From Campylobacteraceae bacterium (lineage in GTDB: Bacteria; Campylobacterota; Campylobacteria; Campylobacterales; Sulfurovaceae): a stretch of DNA of 64,000 nt. Below are positions 8,310 through 14,867 of the stretch, one piece after another. The stretch spans positions 20,772 through 84,771 of the forward strand of contig JALWNT010000101.1 of assembly GCA_027080995.1 (NCBI GenBank). Direction: 5' to 3'. The position numbers were made by a program, and so were the translations under genes. Below the pieces are notes generated by a model. It was not told the DNA's origin and searched no databases. It saw only the letters and a program-made list of their open reading frames with translations. Every line of letters starts with the position of its first letter. Positions within the stretch are counted from its first letter, which is position 1.

Positions 8310-8672
8310 TCAGAGCTTCAGATCTTTGGCTTTGCCGCCTTTGAGGCGTTCCATCAGGCCCAGCAGGCCGCCGACAAGGTATTTGACCTCGAAGCCTTTG
8401 GAAGCGAGGTAGGTGCGGGCCATATTGGAGCGGTCGGAATGGGGACAGGCGACGACCAGGAGCTTCTCTTTGGGGAGCTCGTCGAGACGCTCGGGCAGCT
8501 CGGGCGCCGGGATCTGCAGGCCGAAATTGAGCTGCCAAACCTTGGTCTCGAAGGGAACACGGATGTCGATGAGCTCCGCTTCGCCTTTGTTGTAGAGCTC
8601 GATGAACTCTTCGATCTCGATGCGCATATTTTTCATTTCGCTGGGGACGATGTTCAGAGGAAAGGTGTTCAT
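8310..8672 (-). CDS. Rhodanese-like sulfurtransferase domain protein
   Basis: A 120-residue single-domain rhodanese without a signal peptide, so cytoplasmic. Conserved points are ELIDIRVPFE (beginning of the fold) and the active-site loop VVACPHSDRSNMA, with the sulfur-carrying cysteine followed by PH-S-DR. This loop differs from the usual C-x-x-G-x-R. The C-terminal GLLGLMERL helix matches the family's VGG...W end. AAGGAG lies before the ATG at 8672. A paralogue with the loop CPHYDRAEIA lies upstream at 8812-9198. The pair sits between a zinc-type exporter and a sulfite-type permease. Confidence 0.85.
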   Translation of the reverse strand: MNTFPLNIVPSEMKNMRIEIEEFIELYNKGEAELIDIRVPFETKVWQLNFGLQIPAPELPERLDELPKEKLLVVACPHSDRSNMARTYLASKGFEVKYLVGGLLGLMERLKGGKAKDLKL

Positions 8673-8748
8673 TTTGTTCTCCTTGTTTTTGTGTTAAGTG
8701 CTATGTGTTACGTGTTACGATTTTTGGTGCTTGTCCGCACACAATGCC

Positions 8749-8795
8749 GTTGCCGGAGGCAACTCAATGCCCGATGCCGATCCGCAAAGCGGATC
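8749..8795. repeat. Intra-operonic hairpin pair with CAATGCC words
   Basis: The 139-bp spacer between the two rhodanese genes (8673-8811) holds imperfect tandem TACGTGTTA words. It then has two perfect hairpins, GTTGCC-GGA-GGCAAC (8749-8763) and GATCCGC-AAA-GCGGATC (8779-8795), separated by ACTCAATGCCC-type words. The second hairpin has the GCAAAGC turn found at several other spacers in this window. Confidence 0.7.
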
Positions 8796-8811
8796 ACAAT
8801 GCCTTCGGTAT

Positions 8812-9198
8812 CTATCGGATCTTCTCCATATACTTCTTCGCCTTATCTCCCCGCAGATAGTCGACGATGCCGAGCATCCCGTCGGTGAGGTAGCGGGCCT
8901 CGAAGCCTTTGAGCTTGAGAAAAAGCCGGGCGATCTCGGCCCGGTCATAGTGGGGGCACATCGTGACGATGGTCAGATCCCGATCCAGCTCGTCCAGCCG
9001 GTCGGGAAGTTCGTTGAGAGGGATGTGCTGGCCGAAGCCGATGTGCCACGCCTCGTACTCTTCCCGGAAACGGATGTCGATCACCTGGGCTTTGCCCGCG
9101 GCGTAGAGCTCGAACATCTCGGGCAGCTGGATCTTCATCGCTTTGCGCTCGTCGTAGTCGAAGCTGCGCAGGTACTCATCGAAGCTTTGTTCGTTCAT
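8812..9198 (-). CDS. Rhodanese-like domain protein (paralogue)
   Basis: A 128-residue cytoplasmic rhodanese. It begins with a short N-terminal extension (SFDEYLRSFDYDERK) and then shows VIDIRFREEYEAWHIGFG. The active-site loop is TMCPHYDRAEIAR, and the C-terminal region is YLTDGMLGIVDYL. The ATG at 9198 is chosen because AAAGGATCG precedes it and its ATGA overlaps the stop of the CDF transporter gene; an upstream ATG at 9240 lies inside that gene. It shares the unusual C-P-H-x-D-R loop with the rhodanese at 8310, suggesting duplication. Likely role: moving sulfane sulfur. Confidence 0.83.
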   Translation of the reverse strand: MNEQSFDEYLRSFDYDERKAMKIQLPEMFELYAAGKAQVIDIRFREEYEAWHIGFGQHIPLNELPDRLDELDRDLTIVTMCPHYDRAEIARLFLKLKGFEARYLTDGMLGIVDYLRGDKAKKYMEKIR

Positions 9199-10094
9199 TG
9201 GACGATCCTTTCTTTGTTGTCGTTTCGGCCGTATTCGCACTGGAAGGTACTGTGCTCGATGCCGAAGGCGTCGTGGAGCTTACGCTCGATCCGGTCGATC
9301 ACCTCGGTAGCCTTGGAGAGGGGCAGATCCTCGCGAAAGTCCAGATGGGCCTCCTGAAAGATCCGCTTGTCGTCCAACTGCCAGAGGTGCAGATGGTGGG
9401 CGTTGGCGATCTCGGGCTCTTCCTCGATCGCTTCGGCCACCGCCTCCACGTCGATGCCGCGGGGAGTGAACTGCATCAGGATCGCTCCGCTTTCGCGCAC
9501 CAGGTCGAAGGAGGCCCAGATCAGATAGAGAGCGATCAGGACCGAGATCAGCGGATCGACCCAGAAAAGCTGCCAATAGTACATCAGCACCCCGCCGACG
9601 ACCACCGCTGCGGAGGTCATCACGTCGGTGAGCAGATGCAGATAGGCGGCCCGGACGTTCATACTCTCTTTGGCATCCTCCTTGACCAGCAGGACGCTGG
9701 CGGCGTTGAGGAGGATGCTCAGCAGCCCCAGCCCGATGACCCAGCCCGAAGCGATGGGCTCGGGGTGGAGAAACTTGCGAACCGCCTCGACGATCAAAAA
9801 GACTGCCACGGCGATCAGCACCGAGGCGTTGAAGAGCGCGGCGAGGATCTCGGCCCGCTTGTAGCCGAAGGTCCGCGACTCGGTGCCGGGCTTGACCGCC
9901 AGGCGGTTGGCCCCCCAGGCGATGAGTAGGGCCAGCACGTCGCTGAAGTTGTGCATCGCGTCGCTCAGCAGTGCCAGGGACCCCGAGAGGAAACCTCCGA
10001 CGATCTGGGAGACGGTGATGAGGACGTTGAGGAGAATGGTGATCAAAAGGTTCTTACCGCTCACCTCGTGGTGATGGTGGTGGTGTTCTGCCAT
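9195..10094 (-). CDS. Cation diffusion facilitator (Zn/Cd-type exporter)
   Basis: A 299-residue inner-membrane exporter with six helices and a cytoplasmic C-terminal domain. The transport-site motifs are SDAMHNFSD (TM2, H and D ligands) and HLLTD (TM5, HxxxD). This H/D arrangement is typical of zinc-selective members of the CzcD/ZitB group. The C-terminal ferredoxin-like domain contains HHLHLWQLDD. Residues 4-9 are six consecutive histidines, a natural counterpart of a His-tag and probably a metal-collecting tail. AAGGAGT precedes the ATG. The next gene (rhodanese) overlaps by 4 nt. Confidence 0.92.
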   Translation of the reverse strand: MAEHHHHHHEVSGKNLLITILLNVLITVSQIVGGFLSGSLALLSDAMHNFSDVLALLIAWGANRLAVKPGTESRTFGYKRAEILAALFNASVLIAVAVFLIVEAVRKFLHPEPIASGWVIGLGLLSILLNAASVLLVKEDAKESMNVRAAYLHLLTDVMTSAAVVVGGVLMYYWQLFWVDPLISVLIALYLIWASFDLVRESGAILMQFTPRGIDVEAVAEAIEEEPEIANAHHLHLWQLDDKRIFQEAHLDFREDLPLSKATEVIDRIERKLHDAFGIEHSTFQCEYGRNDNKERIVQ

Positions 10095-10103
10095 TTGGAC
10101 TCC

Positions 10104-10808
10104 TTAGCGGTTTCGGCTCTGGCCGAAAAATTCCAGAAACATCAAAAAGAGGTTGATCAGATCCAGATAGAGCGCCAGGGCTCCCACAATGGCCACCCGG
10201 TTGAGGGCCTGGGGGTCGTCGCCGGCGAGGGCTTCGCCCATCTCCTTGATCTTCTGGGTATCGTAGGCGGTGAGGCCCACGAAGACGATGACGCCGATGA
10301 CGCTGATCCACCACTCGAGCATCGGGCTGCCCAGGAAGAAGTTGACGACGATGGCGATGATGATCCCGATCAGCGCCGCAAAGAGCAGATGTCCCCAGGA
10401 GCTGAGGTCCTTGTCGGTGAAGTAACCGTAAAGGCTCATCACCCCGAAGGTCGCCGCCGCGACGAAAAAGGTCGTGACGATGGAGGCTTCGGTAAAAGCC
10501 AGCAGGATCGCCGCCAGGGTCATCCCGTCCACAATGGAAAAGAGAATGAAGAGCACCCGGGCCGTGGAGACCTGCATCTTGTTCATCCCCGCCGAGATGG
10601 CGACGACCAGCCCCAGTTCGATCAGCAGCAGGACCCAGATCATATAGGGGTTGCCAAAAAGCAGCTGGATCAAAGCCTGGGAGTGTGTCACCATAAAGGC
10701 CGAAAGCCCCGAGACCAACAGGCCGATGGTCATCCACTCGTAGACCGAACGCATCAGAATGTTGGTGCTGCGGGCATCCAGATCTCCCGCATAGAGTGCG
10801 CTACGCAT
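10104..10808 (-). CDS. Bax inhibitor-1 family membrane protein (YccA/YbhL-like)
   Basis: A 234-residue protein with seven hydrophobic segments. Characteristic parts are VYEWMTIGLLVSGLSAF at the start and FVGLTAYDTQKIKEMGE near the end, the BI-1 signature (the T-AYDTQ-I motif). It ends with LALYLDLINLFLMFLEFFG. Bacterial BI-1 proteins are pH-sensitive calcium leak channels or interact with FtsH; the cellular role here is unknown. A strong AAGGAGCC lies before the start. It sits between a Tat-exported protein and the CDF exporter, 9 nt before the latter, so it is in the same operon. Confidence 0.92.
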   Translation of the reverse strand: MRSALYAGDLDARSTNILMRSVYEWMTIGLLVSGLSAFMVTHSQALIQLLFGNPYMIWVLLLIELGLVVAISAGMNKMQVSTARVLFILFSIVDGMTLAAILLAFTEASIVTTFFVAAATFGVMSLYGYFTDKDLSSWGHLLFAALIGIIIAIVVNFFLGSPMLEWWISVIGVIVFVGLTAYDTQKIKEMGEALAGDDPQALNRVAIVGALALYLDLINLFLMFLEFFGQSRNR

Positions 10809-10858
10809 CTTTGGCTCCTTGATAGGGAAATTTCAATCCGGGGTCTGCCCCGAACCGA

Positions 10859-11818
10859 TCAGGCGTTTTCCAGAATGACTGTTTTGTAGAAGGGCTCCAC
10901 CGGCCCTTCGACGATGTAGGGAAAGAGCGTCATCACCGCTTCGCGGAAGCGGATGTCGAGGTGGGAGTTCTCGTGATCCCAGACGGTTTGCCAGGTGCCG
11001 TGGAAGAGGTAATGGGTCTTGCCCCCCTCGCTGAAGGCCGACTGCAGGATCTCCGTGGTGACCGCTTTGCGGTAGTGGCGGTTTTGGTAGGAGCCGGGCT
11101 GACCTTCGGGGAAGCGGGGGTTGTAGTCGTAGTCCCCTTTGGCGGGGCGGAAGGTATCCTGGGCGATCTTGAGCAGCGCGGTGCTCTCTTTGTTGAAGGT
11201 CTTTTTGTCCTTCGTGAAGATCCCCACGTGGTTGTTGACGGTGAGCAGATCCTCCCGGGGGGCGTCTTTCTGGCTTCTGAGGAACTCGGCGACCTCTTTG
11301 CGGCTGGTGTAGATCCGCTTGCGGTCTCCCGCGGCGACGGTGACGTAGACCCCTTCGTGGTAATTCTTGCTGATGGGGCCGTATTTCTTCATCACCCCGG
11401 CGAAGGCTTCGCTCGCTTTGGACTTCTTGAGGTCACGGTAATTCTCGAAGCGAAGGAAGAGGGAGTAAAACAGCGGCATCGTGTTCTGCTTGGCGGCGTC
11501 GAGGTAGGCGGTCTTGAGGACCCCTTTGAGGTTACTGGGGTAATTCTTGACCATCGTGGAGTCGCCGACCATATTTTTCAGAGACATCGAGAGGAAGCCC
11601 CTCTTTTTTTTCATCTCTTTGGCCAGTTTGTCCATCTCATCGAGGAAATTGTCCTTGTGCTGTCCCATCAGGCGGCACTCGAAGTAGAGCGTCACCGGTC
11701 CTTCGGGGGTCTTCTCCCCTTTGCCGGGCTCGATCCGTCCCGCTGTCGCAAATCCGGGCATCGCAGCCACGGCACCCGCGGCCAGCGCCGCACTTTTGAG
11801 GAAATCACGTCGTTGCAT
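10859..11818 (-). CDS. Tat-exported protein of unknown function
   Basis: A 319-residue protein with a twin-arginine signal, MQRRDFLKSAALAAGAVAA. It is therefore probably folded, perhaps with a cofactor, before export. The ATG at 11818 is chosen because AAAGGAGAG lies 5 nt upstream and the Tat motif follows at once; an earlier in-frame ATG gives an extra seven residues without a ribosome site. The mature part has no CxxCH, CxxC or nucleotide motif. Two segments (around 45-125 and 205-300) both carry a strand, FRFRE/LRFENYRD-like helices and conserved aromatic residues, which could be a duplicated ferredoxin-like fold. I do not recognise the family. Confidence 0.75.
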   Translation of the reverse strand: MQRRDFLKSAALAAGAVAAMPGFATAGRIEPGKGEKTPEGPVTLYFECRLMGQHKDNFLDEMDKLAKEMKKKRGFLSMSLKNMVGDSTMVKNYPSNLKGVLKTAYLDAAKQNTMPLFYSLFLRFENYRDLKKSKASEAFAGVMKKYGPISKNYHEGVYVTVAAGDRKRIYTSRKEVAEFLRSQKDAPREDLLTVNNHVGIFTKDKKTFNKESTALLKIAQDTFRPAKGDYDYNPRFPEGQPGSYQNRHYRKAVTTEILQSAFSEGGKTHYLFHGTWQTVWDHENSHLDIRFREAVMTLFPYIVEGPVEPFYKTVILENA

Positions 11819-11866
11819 TGTCTCTCCTTTTTCATTCATATTAAATTGGTTCTTCTTGTTCAGATA

Positions 11867-12030
11867 GGTTTCATTCGGTGGCGACAAAGGAGCGCTTGCC
11901 CCGAAGGGGTCCGCAGCCTCCACGGCTACGCTACGCTCCGACCGTTGCGGTTCCGAAACTACGGAGGACAAGCAGTTGTCCTCCGCTTTACGCTTCTCAT
12001 TAGCGACTACCGGAGCCACCGAATGAAACC
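11867..12030 (+). repeat. Dispersed palindromic element, family A, copy 2
   Basis: A 164-bp copy of the element at 667-829, between the ion-channel gene and the Tat-exported protein gene, antisense to both. The terminal inverted repeat is perfect here: GGTTTCATTCGGTGGC at both ends (inverted). Relative to copy 1, two arm positions differ and both arms changed together. The internal hairpin GGAGGACAA-GCAG-TTGTCCTCC is unchanged (11963-11984). The rest of the 278-bp spacer (11819-11866, 12031-12096) is AT-rich and shows no gene. Confidence 0.85.
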
Positions 12031-12096
12031 GCTTCTTTGCAGAAGACTCAATTTCAAAAGAAAGTATAACACCTTTGACTTAACAGTAGGTAAATA

Positions 12097-12678
12097 TCAT
12101 TCGATCTCTTTGTTCTGATGGGCGTAGAGCAGGATCGCGACGAAGACTCCCCCCTGGACCACCCCCAGGACCACCTCGCTGATGACCGCCACCATCGCCG
12201 GCAGCGTCTGAGGAATCCAATCTCCCGATCCCAGGGTCGTGAAGGTCACGGCGGAGATGTACATCGAGAGGATAAAGTCGTGGGATTGGATCGTCGCCAG
12301 ATTCTCCGGCGGAAACTGGGAGTTGAGGTGAAAGAGGTGAAAGGGATCGAAGAACCAATAAACCGTAGCATAGAAGAAGATCGTGATCACCGTCACCTCC
12401 AGGTAGAGAAAGACCACGTGCAACAGGGCGATATGAAAGTGCCGCTTGGAGTGGCTGAAGATATAGATCGCCGTATCCAGCAGCAACAGGCGCGCCAGCA
12501 CGATGTAGAGGATATCGAGAAACATAATCACATCCCGATGAGCCAGAAACCACTCCTTGTAGTCGGCAAGCGCCCAGACCTGGGGAAGCAAAGGAAGCAG
12601 AACCATCGGAAGGATCAAAAAGGCGATGTTCTCGTTCTGGACATAGCGGTTCTTTCGGGAGACGAATCGGTTCAGCAT
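12097..12678 (-). CDS. Ion channel protein with potassium-type selectivity filter
   Basis: A 193-residue membrane protein. After a short N-terminus come two or three helices, an amphipathic connector, and a 2TM pore module at the C-terminus. The filter reads TFTTLGSGDW (around 150-159), close to the T-x-G-x-G-D signature of potassium channels with the Y/F replaced by S. The pore module is followed by the last helix and a short tail without an RCK domain. The ATG at 12678 has AAGGA upstream and is preferred over the TTG at 12699. Ion specificity is not certain because of the filter substitution. Confidence 0.8.
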   Translation of the reverse strand: MLNRFVSRKNRYVQNENIAFLILPMVLLPLLPQVWALADYKEWFLAHRDVIMFLDILYIVLARLLLLDTAIYIFSHSKRHFHIALLHVVFLYLEVTVITIFFYATVYWFFDPFHLFHLNSQFPPENLATIQSHDFILSMYISAVTFTTLGSGDWIPQTLPAMVAVISEVVLGVVQGGVFVAILLYAHQNKEIE

Positions 12679-12718
12679 AGAGGGGTCCTTGGGTATCAAA
12701 TTTCCGGCAGAAGCAAAG

Positions 12719-14005
12719 CTAATAGCTCACTTTCATCATCTCGTCGGCCGATTCGGAAAGCTGTTCGATCCGGGAAACGATAAGCTGTTTCAGCTTCCCT
12801 ATGAATCTCCGCTCCTCCTCATTCAGCCGCGTCAAATCTATGAGGTATAGATCCAGAGCATCTTGCACTTTGCCGCACAGCATCTTGATACGCGAAGAGA
12901 CCAACCTCGGCTTCAGACCCGTTTGTGCCGCAAATTCTCTAAGCGGATAACCGAGTATCCGGTTTGCGTCGAACTCATCACCGTAGGCCATCGCCAACTC
13001 GTGATCGATCCCCTCGTGCATAAGTATGCTCAGTAAATCATAGTAGGGCGCTACAGCAATGCCGCTTTTCCTGACGAAAAACGAAATGTTTTTACCGTGG
13101 GCATCGACATTGCCGATGATGAGATTGTAGATGGCCCAGTCGAGCAGTCGAAGCTTTGCGGTCGCCGGGACTTCACACTGTTGAGCAGCAGCGAAGAGTT
13201 TGGCGAAACTCGCGCCTTCGCGTATCTCCGCTACATCCCGTCCGGAGCCGAAGTTTCTTTCGTATTTGTAGGAGGGAGGAAGATCCAGTATTTGACACCC
13301 GTCGATGATGTGCATCCGCTCCACAGAACCGTCGTTATGCGCGATTCGATCGAAACGTTCGACCATCAAAACCGGATGCACACCGTATTTACGCAAAGTC
13401 ACCGAAGCGACATCCAGGCCTATGGTACGCGCCAAAACCATACAAAAATATTCGTTGATGACGATGTGCGGATTTCTTCGGGTTTGAAACTTCAGAATAT
13501 GTGTCGAGCTCAGGCTGCCGTCAGCAAGCCCCAAGACTCCATCCTTGAGAAGTACCGGCAGTTTCTCCTGCACTCCCGCCAGACTCAGCCTTGGTTTCCT
13601 ATCCCAGATAATGATGCTTCTTTTTTCAATCTCGTCGATACGCCCGGTCAGTTCCTCTTCCGTTATGGGGCGAAATTTGTCAACCTCATTGTCCCGGGTA
13701 TTCCCAAAATACAAGGCACCTGATGTTTCGAACCCTATCGCTTGCAAAATTCCATAAATATTGTATTTGGAGAGGTGAGTATATGCGGTCAGATCCTCCA
13801 AGCCTTTTCCTTCAGGGAGAAGGTTCTGTAAAAACCGTTTGATGCTTGCGGAGGATATCACGGTATGGAAAGGAAGATGAGGAGATATGGGATACCCCTT
13901 TTCGATCCACGTGTTCTCGTAAACAAAAGAGTAGCGATCCTCTTTCCCGTCGATCGTAAGTGTCGCGACGAGCTGTTTGTTCAAATGGACATCGAGGCTA
14001 TGCAT
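12719..14005 (-). CDS. hipA: HipA-family serine/threonine kinase toxin
   Basis: A 428-residue kinase of a type II toxin-antitoxin system. The N-terminal subdomain (1-100) includes LPEGKGLEDL. The catalytic core has LAGVQEKLPV (the phosphate-binding S/G-x-Q-K loop, around 140), the lysine in ILKFQ, the catalytic N-x-D-x-H-x-K-N segment NVDAHGKN (around 285) and the metal-binding APYYDLLS. E. coli HipA phosphorylates glutamyl-tRNA synthetase; targets of other family members differ. The length equals E. coli HipA (440). It overlaps the hipB-like antitoxin gene by 8 nt. All key residues appear intact, so the toxin is probably active and needs its antitoxin. Confidence 0.92.
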   Translation of the reverse strand: MHSLDVHLNKQLVATLTIDGKEDRYSFVYENTWIEKGYPISPHLPFHTVISSASIKRFLQNLLPEGKGLEDLTAYTHLSKYNIYGILQAIGFETSGALYFGNTRDNEVDKFRPITEEELTGRIDEIEKRSIIIWDRKPRLSLAGVQEKLPVLLKDGVLGLADGSLSSTHILKFQTRRNPHIVINEYFCMVLARTIGLDVASVTLRKYGVHPVLMVERFDRIAHNDGSVERMHIIDGCQILDLPPSYKYERNFGSGRDVAEIREGASFAKLFAAAQQCEVPATAKLRLLDWAIYNLIIGNVDAHGKNISFFVRKSGIAVAPYYDLLSILMHEGIDHELAMAYGDEFDANRILGYPLREFAAQTGLKPRLVSSRIKMLCGKVQDALDLYLIDLTRLNEEERRFIGKLKQLIVSRIEQLSESADEMMKVSY

Positions 14006-14270
14006 CCGAATTTTCCCAGGGATCGATCTTCATTTTGATACCGAGCGCCGCCATCACTTTGAGTACCGATTCCATACGAACACCGGCGGAGGCGTTTTCT
14101 ATCTTCCCCAACGTTACGACTGAGACATCGCAAAGCATCGCCGCCGTTTTTCTGTCCAATCTCTGTTGGGTACGCCGGGCTCTTATGGCATCGCCGATGA
14201 GCTTGAGCGAAAGCGGCTGAGCGAGATCGGGAGTGGGAAGAGCCTTGATCTGTTTGCCTTTGGCCATCAA
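13998..14270 (-). CDS. hipB: HipB-like XRE-family antitoxin
   Basis: A 90-residue DNA-binding protein. The helix-turn-helix occupies about 28-80 (RARRTQQRLDRKTAAMLC, then SVVTLGKIENASAGVRMES), typical of XRE/Cro antitoxins. It is the first gene of the operon and overlaps hipA by 8 nt, the usual antitoxin-first order. HipB-type proteins bind the kinase and repress the shared promoter. GAGG lies 5-6 nt before the ATG. The C-terminal tail (KMKIDPWENSDA) is short. Confidence 0.9.
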   Translation of the reverse strand: MMAKGKQIKALPTPDLAQPLSLKLIGDAIRARRTQQRLDRKTAAMLCDVSVVTLGKIENASAGVRMESVLKVMAALGIKMKIDPWENSDA

Positions 14271-14340
14271 TACCTCAAAAACTATTTTTGTATCATTTTA
14301 TACTAACCTGATTCATTTTACTACAAAAAAATACTTTTAT
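14271..14340 (-). promoter_or_regulatory. hipBA promoter and possible operator
   Basis: The 70 bp before hipB are strongly AT-rich. On the minus strand they hold TAGTATAAAATGATAC, which contains a TATAAA-type -10. It overlaps a short imperfect palindrome GTAT-N6-ATAC (14290-14303). A related TAGTAAAATGAAT word lies about 20 bp upstream. This arrangement suits an autorepressed toxin-antitoxin promoter; the exact operator is a guess. Confidence 0.4.
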
Positions 14341-14369
14341 TGACTTTTGAAGCACTCTACTCTATTTTT

Positions 14370-14696
14370 TTATTTTGCCAGGTACTCTTCAAAAGCCCGG
14401 GTGATCTCTTCGGCAGGGACGAGGCCTTCGAGAAAGATCTCTCCATCCAGGACCAGGGTCGGGTCTTTGGCGATGCCCCGCTCGATCGCCTCTTCGGTGG
14501 AGTGGTTGTAACGGAAACGCAGGCGGATCGGCAGATGCTTGATGGCGCAGCTGAGGCGTTTGGAAAACTTGGCCGTCAGGACCCGGTCGCCGTAGAGCAC
14601 CGCTTCGTGCAGGGGCACCTCGGTAAGCTGCGGGTTGAGGATCTCTCCTTCATCCATCACGTGGCAGGCGTCGAACTGTTCGGGGGTTTCGGGCAT
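14370..14696 (-). CDS. Thioredoxin-fold protein lacking CxxC
   Basis: A 108-residue protein. The C-terminal half, IAKDPTLVLDGEIFLEGLVP followed by AEEITRAFEEYL, matches the last strand-turn-helix of small thioredoxin/glutaredoxin-like proteins (TP-LV-DG). The two cysteines (C11 and C50) are far apart, and the redox CxxC is missing, so it is unlikely to be a normal thioredoxin. AAAGGAAT precedes the ATG. It follows the RND pump gene in the same direction after a 170-bp spacer full of hairpins, and may be the last gene of that operon. A binding or metallochaperone role is possible but unproven. Confidence 0.55.
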   Translation of the reverse strand: MPETPEQFDACHVMDEGEILNPQLTEVPLHEAVLYGDRVLTAKFSKRLSCAIKHLPIRLRFRYNHSTEEAIERGIAKDPTLVLDGEIFLEGLVPAEEITRAFEEYLAK

Positions 14697-14732
14697 TTTG
14701 GATTCCTTTTTTTATCCGGGAGTAGGCTGGGA

Positions 14733-14848
14733 GATTCGCTACGCGAATCGGCAATGGGCAGTGAGCTGCCTTCGGCAGCGGCATTTTGCGGAATCACTCA
14801 ATGCCGATTTGCGAAGCAAATCATAATGCTGAAGCCGCTTGCGGCTTC
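14733..14848. repeat. Cluster of four intra-operonic hairpins
   Basis: The spacer between the RND gene and the thioredoxin-fold gene has four perfect hairpins in 116 bp: GATTCGC-TAC-GCGAATC (14733-14749), GCTGCC-TTC-GGCAGC (14765-14779), GATTTGC-GAA-GCAAATC (14806-14822) and GAAGCCGC-TT-GCGGCTTC (14831-14848). They are separated by AATGGGCA/CAATGCC-type words. The third has the GCGAAGC core. There is no gene here. Confidence 0.75.
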
Positions 14849-14867
14849 ACAATGCCCAATGCCGCGC

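Noticed and set aside
10859..11818. DyP-type peroxidase or multicopper protein
   Set aside because: No GxxDG, heme or copper motifs were seen in the mature sequence.
10859..12019. Longer Tat-protein frame starting at 12019
   Set aside because: The extension runs through the family A repeat and has no ribosome site; the ATG at 11818 has AAAGGAGAG and the Tat motif directly after it.
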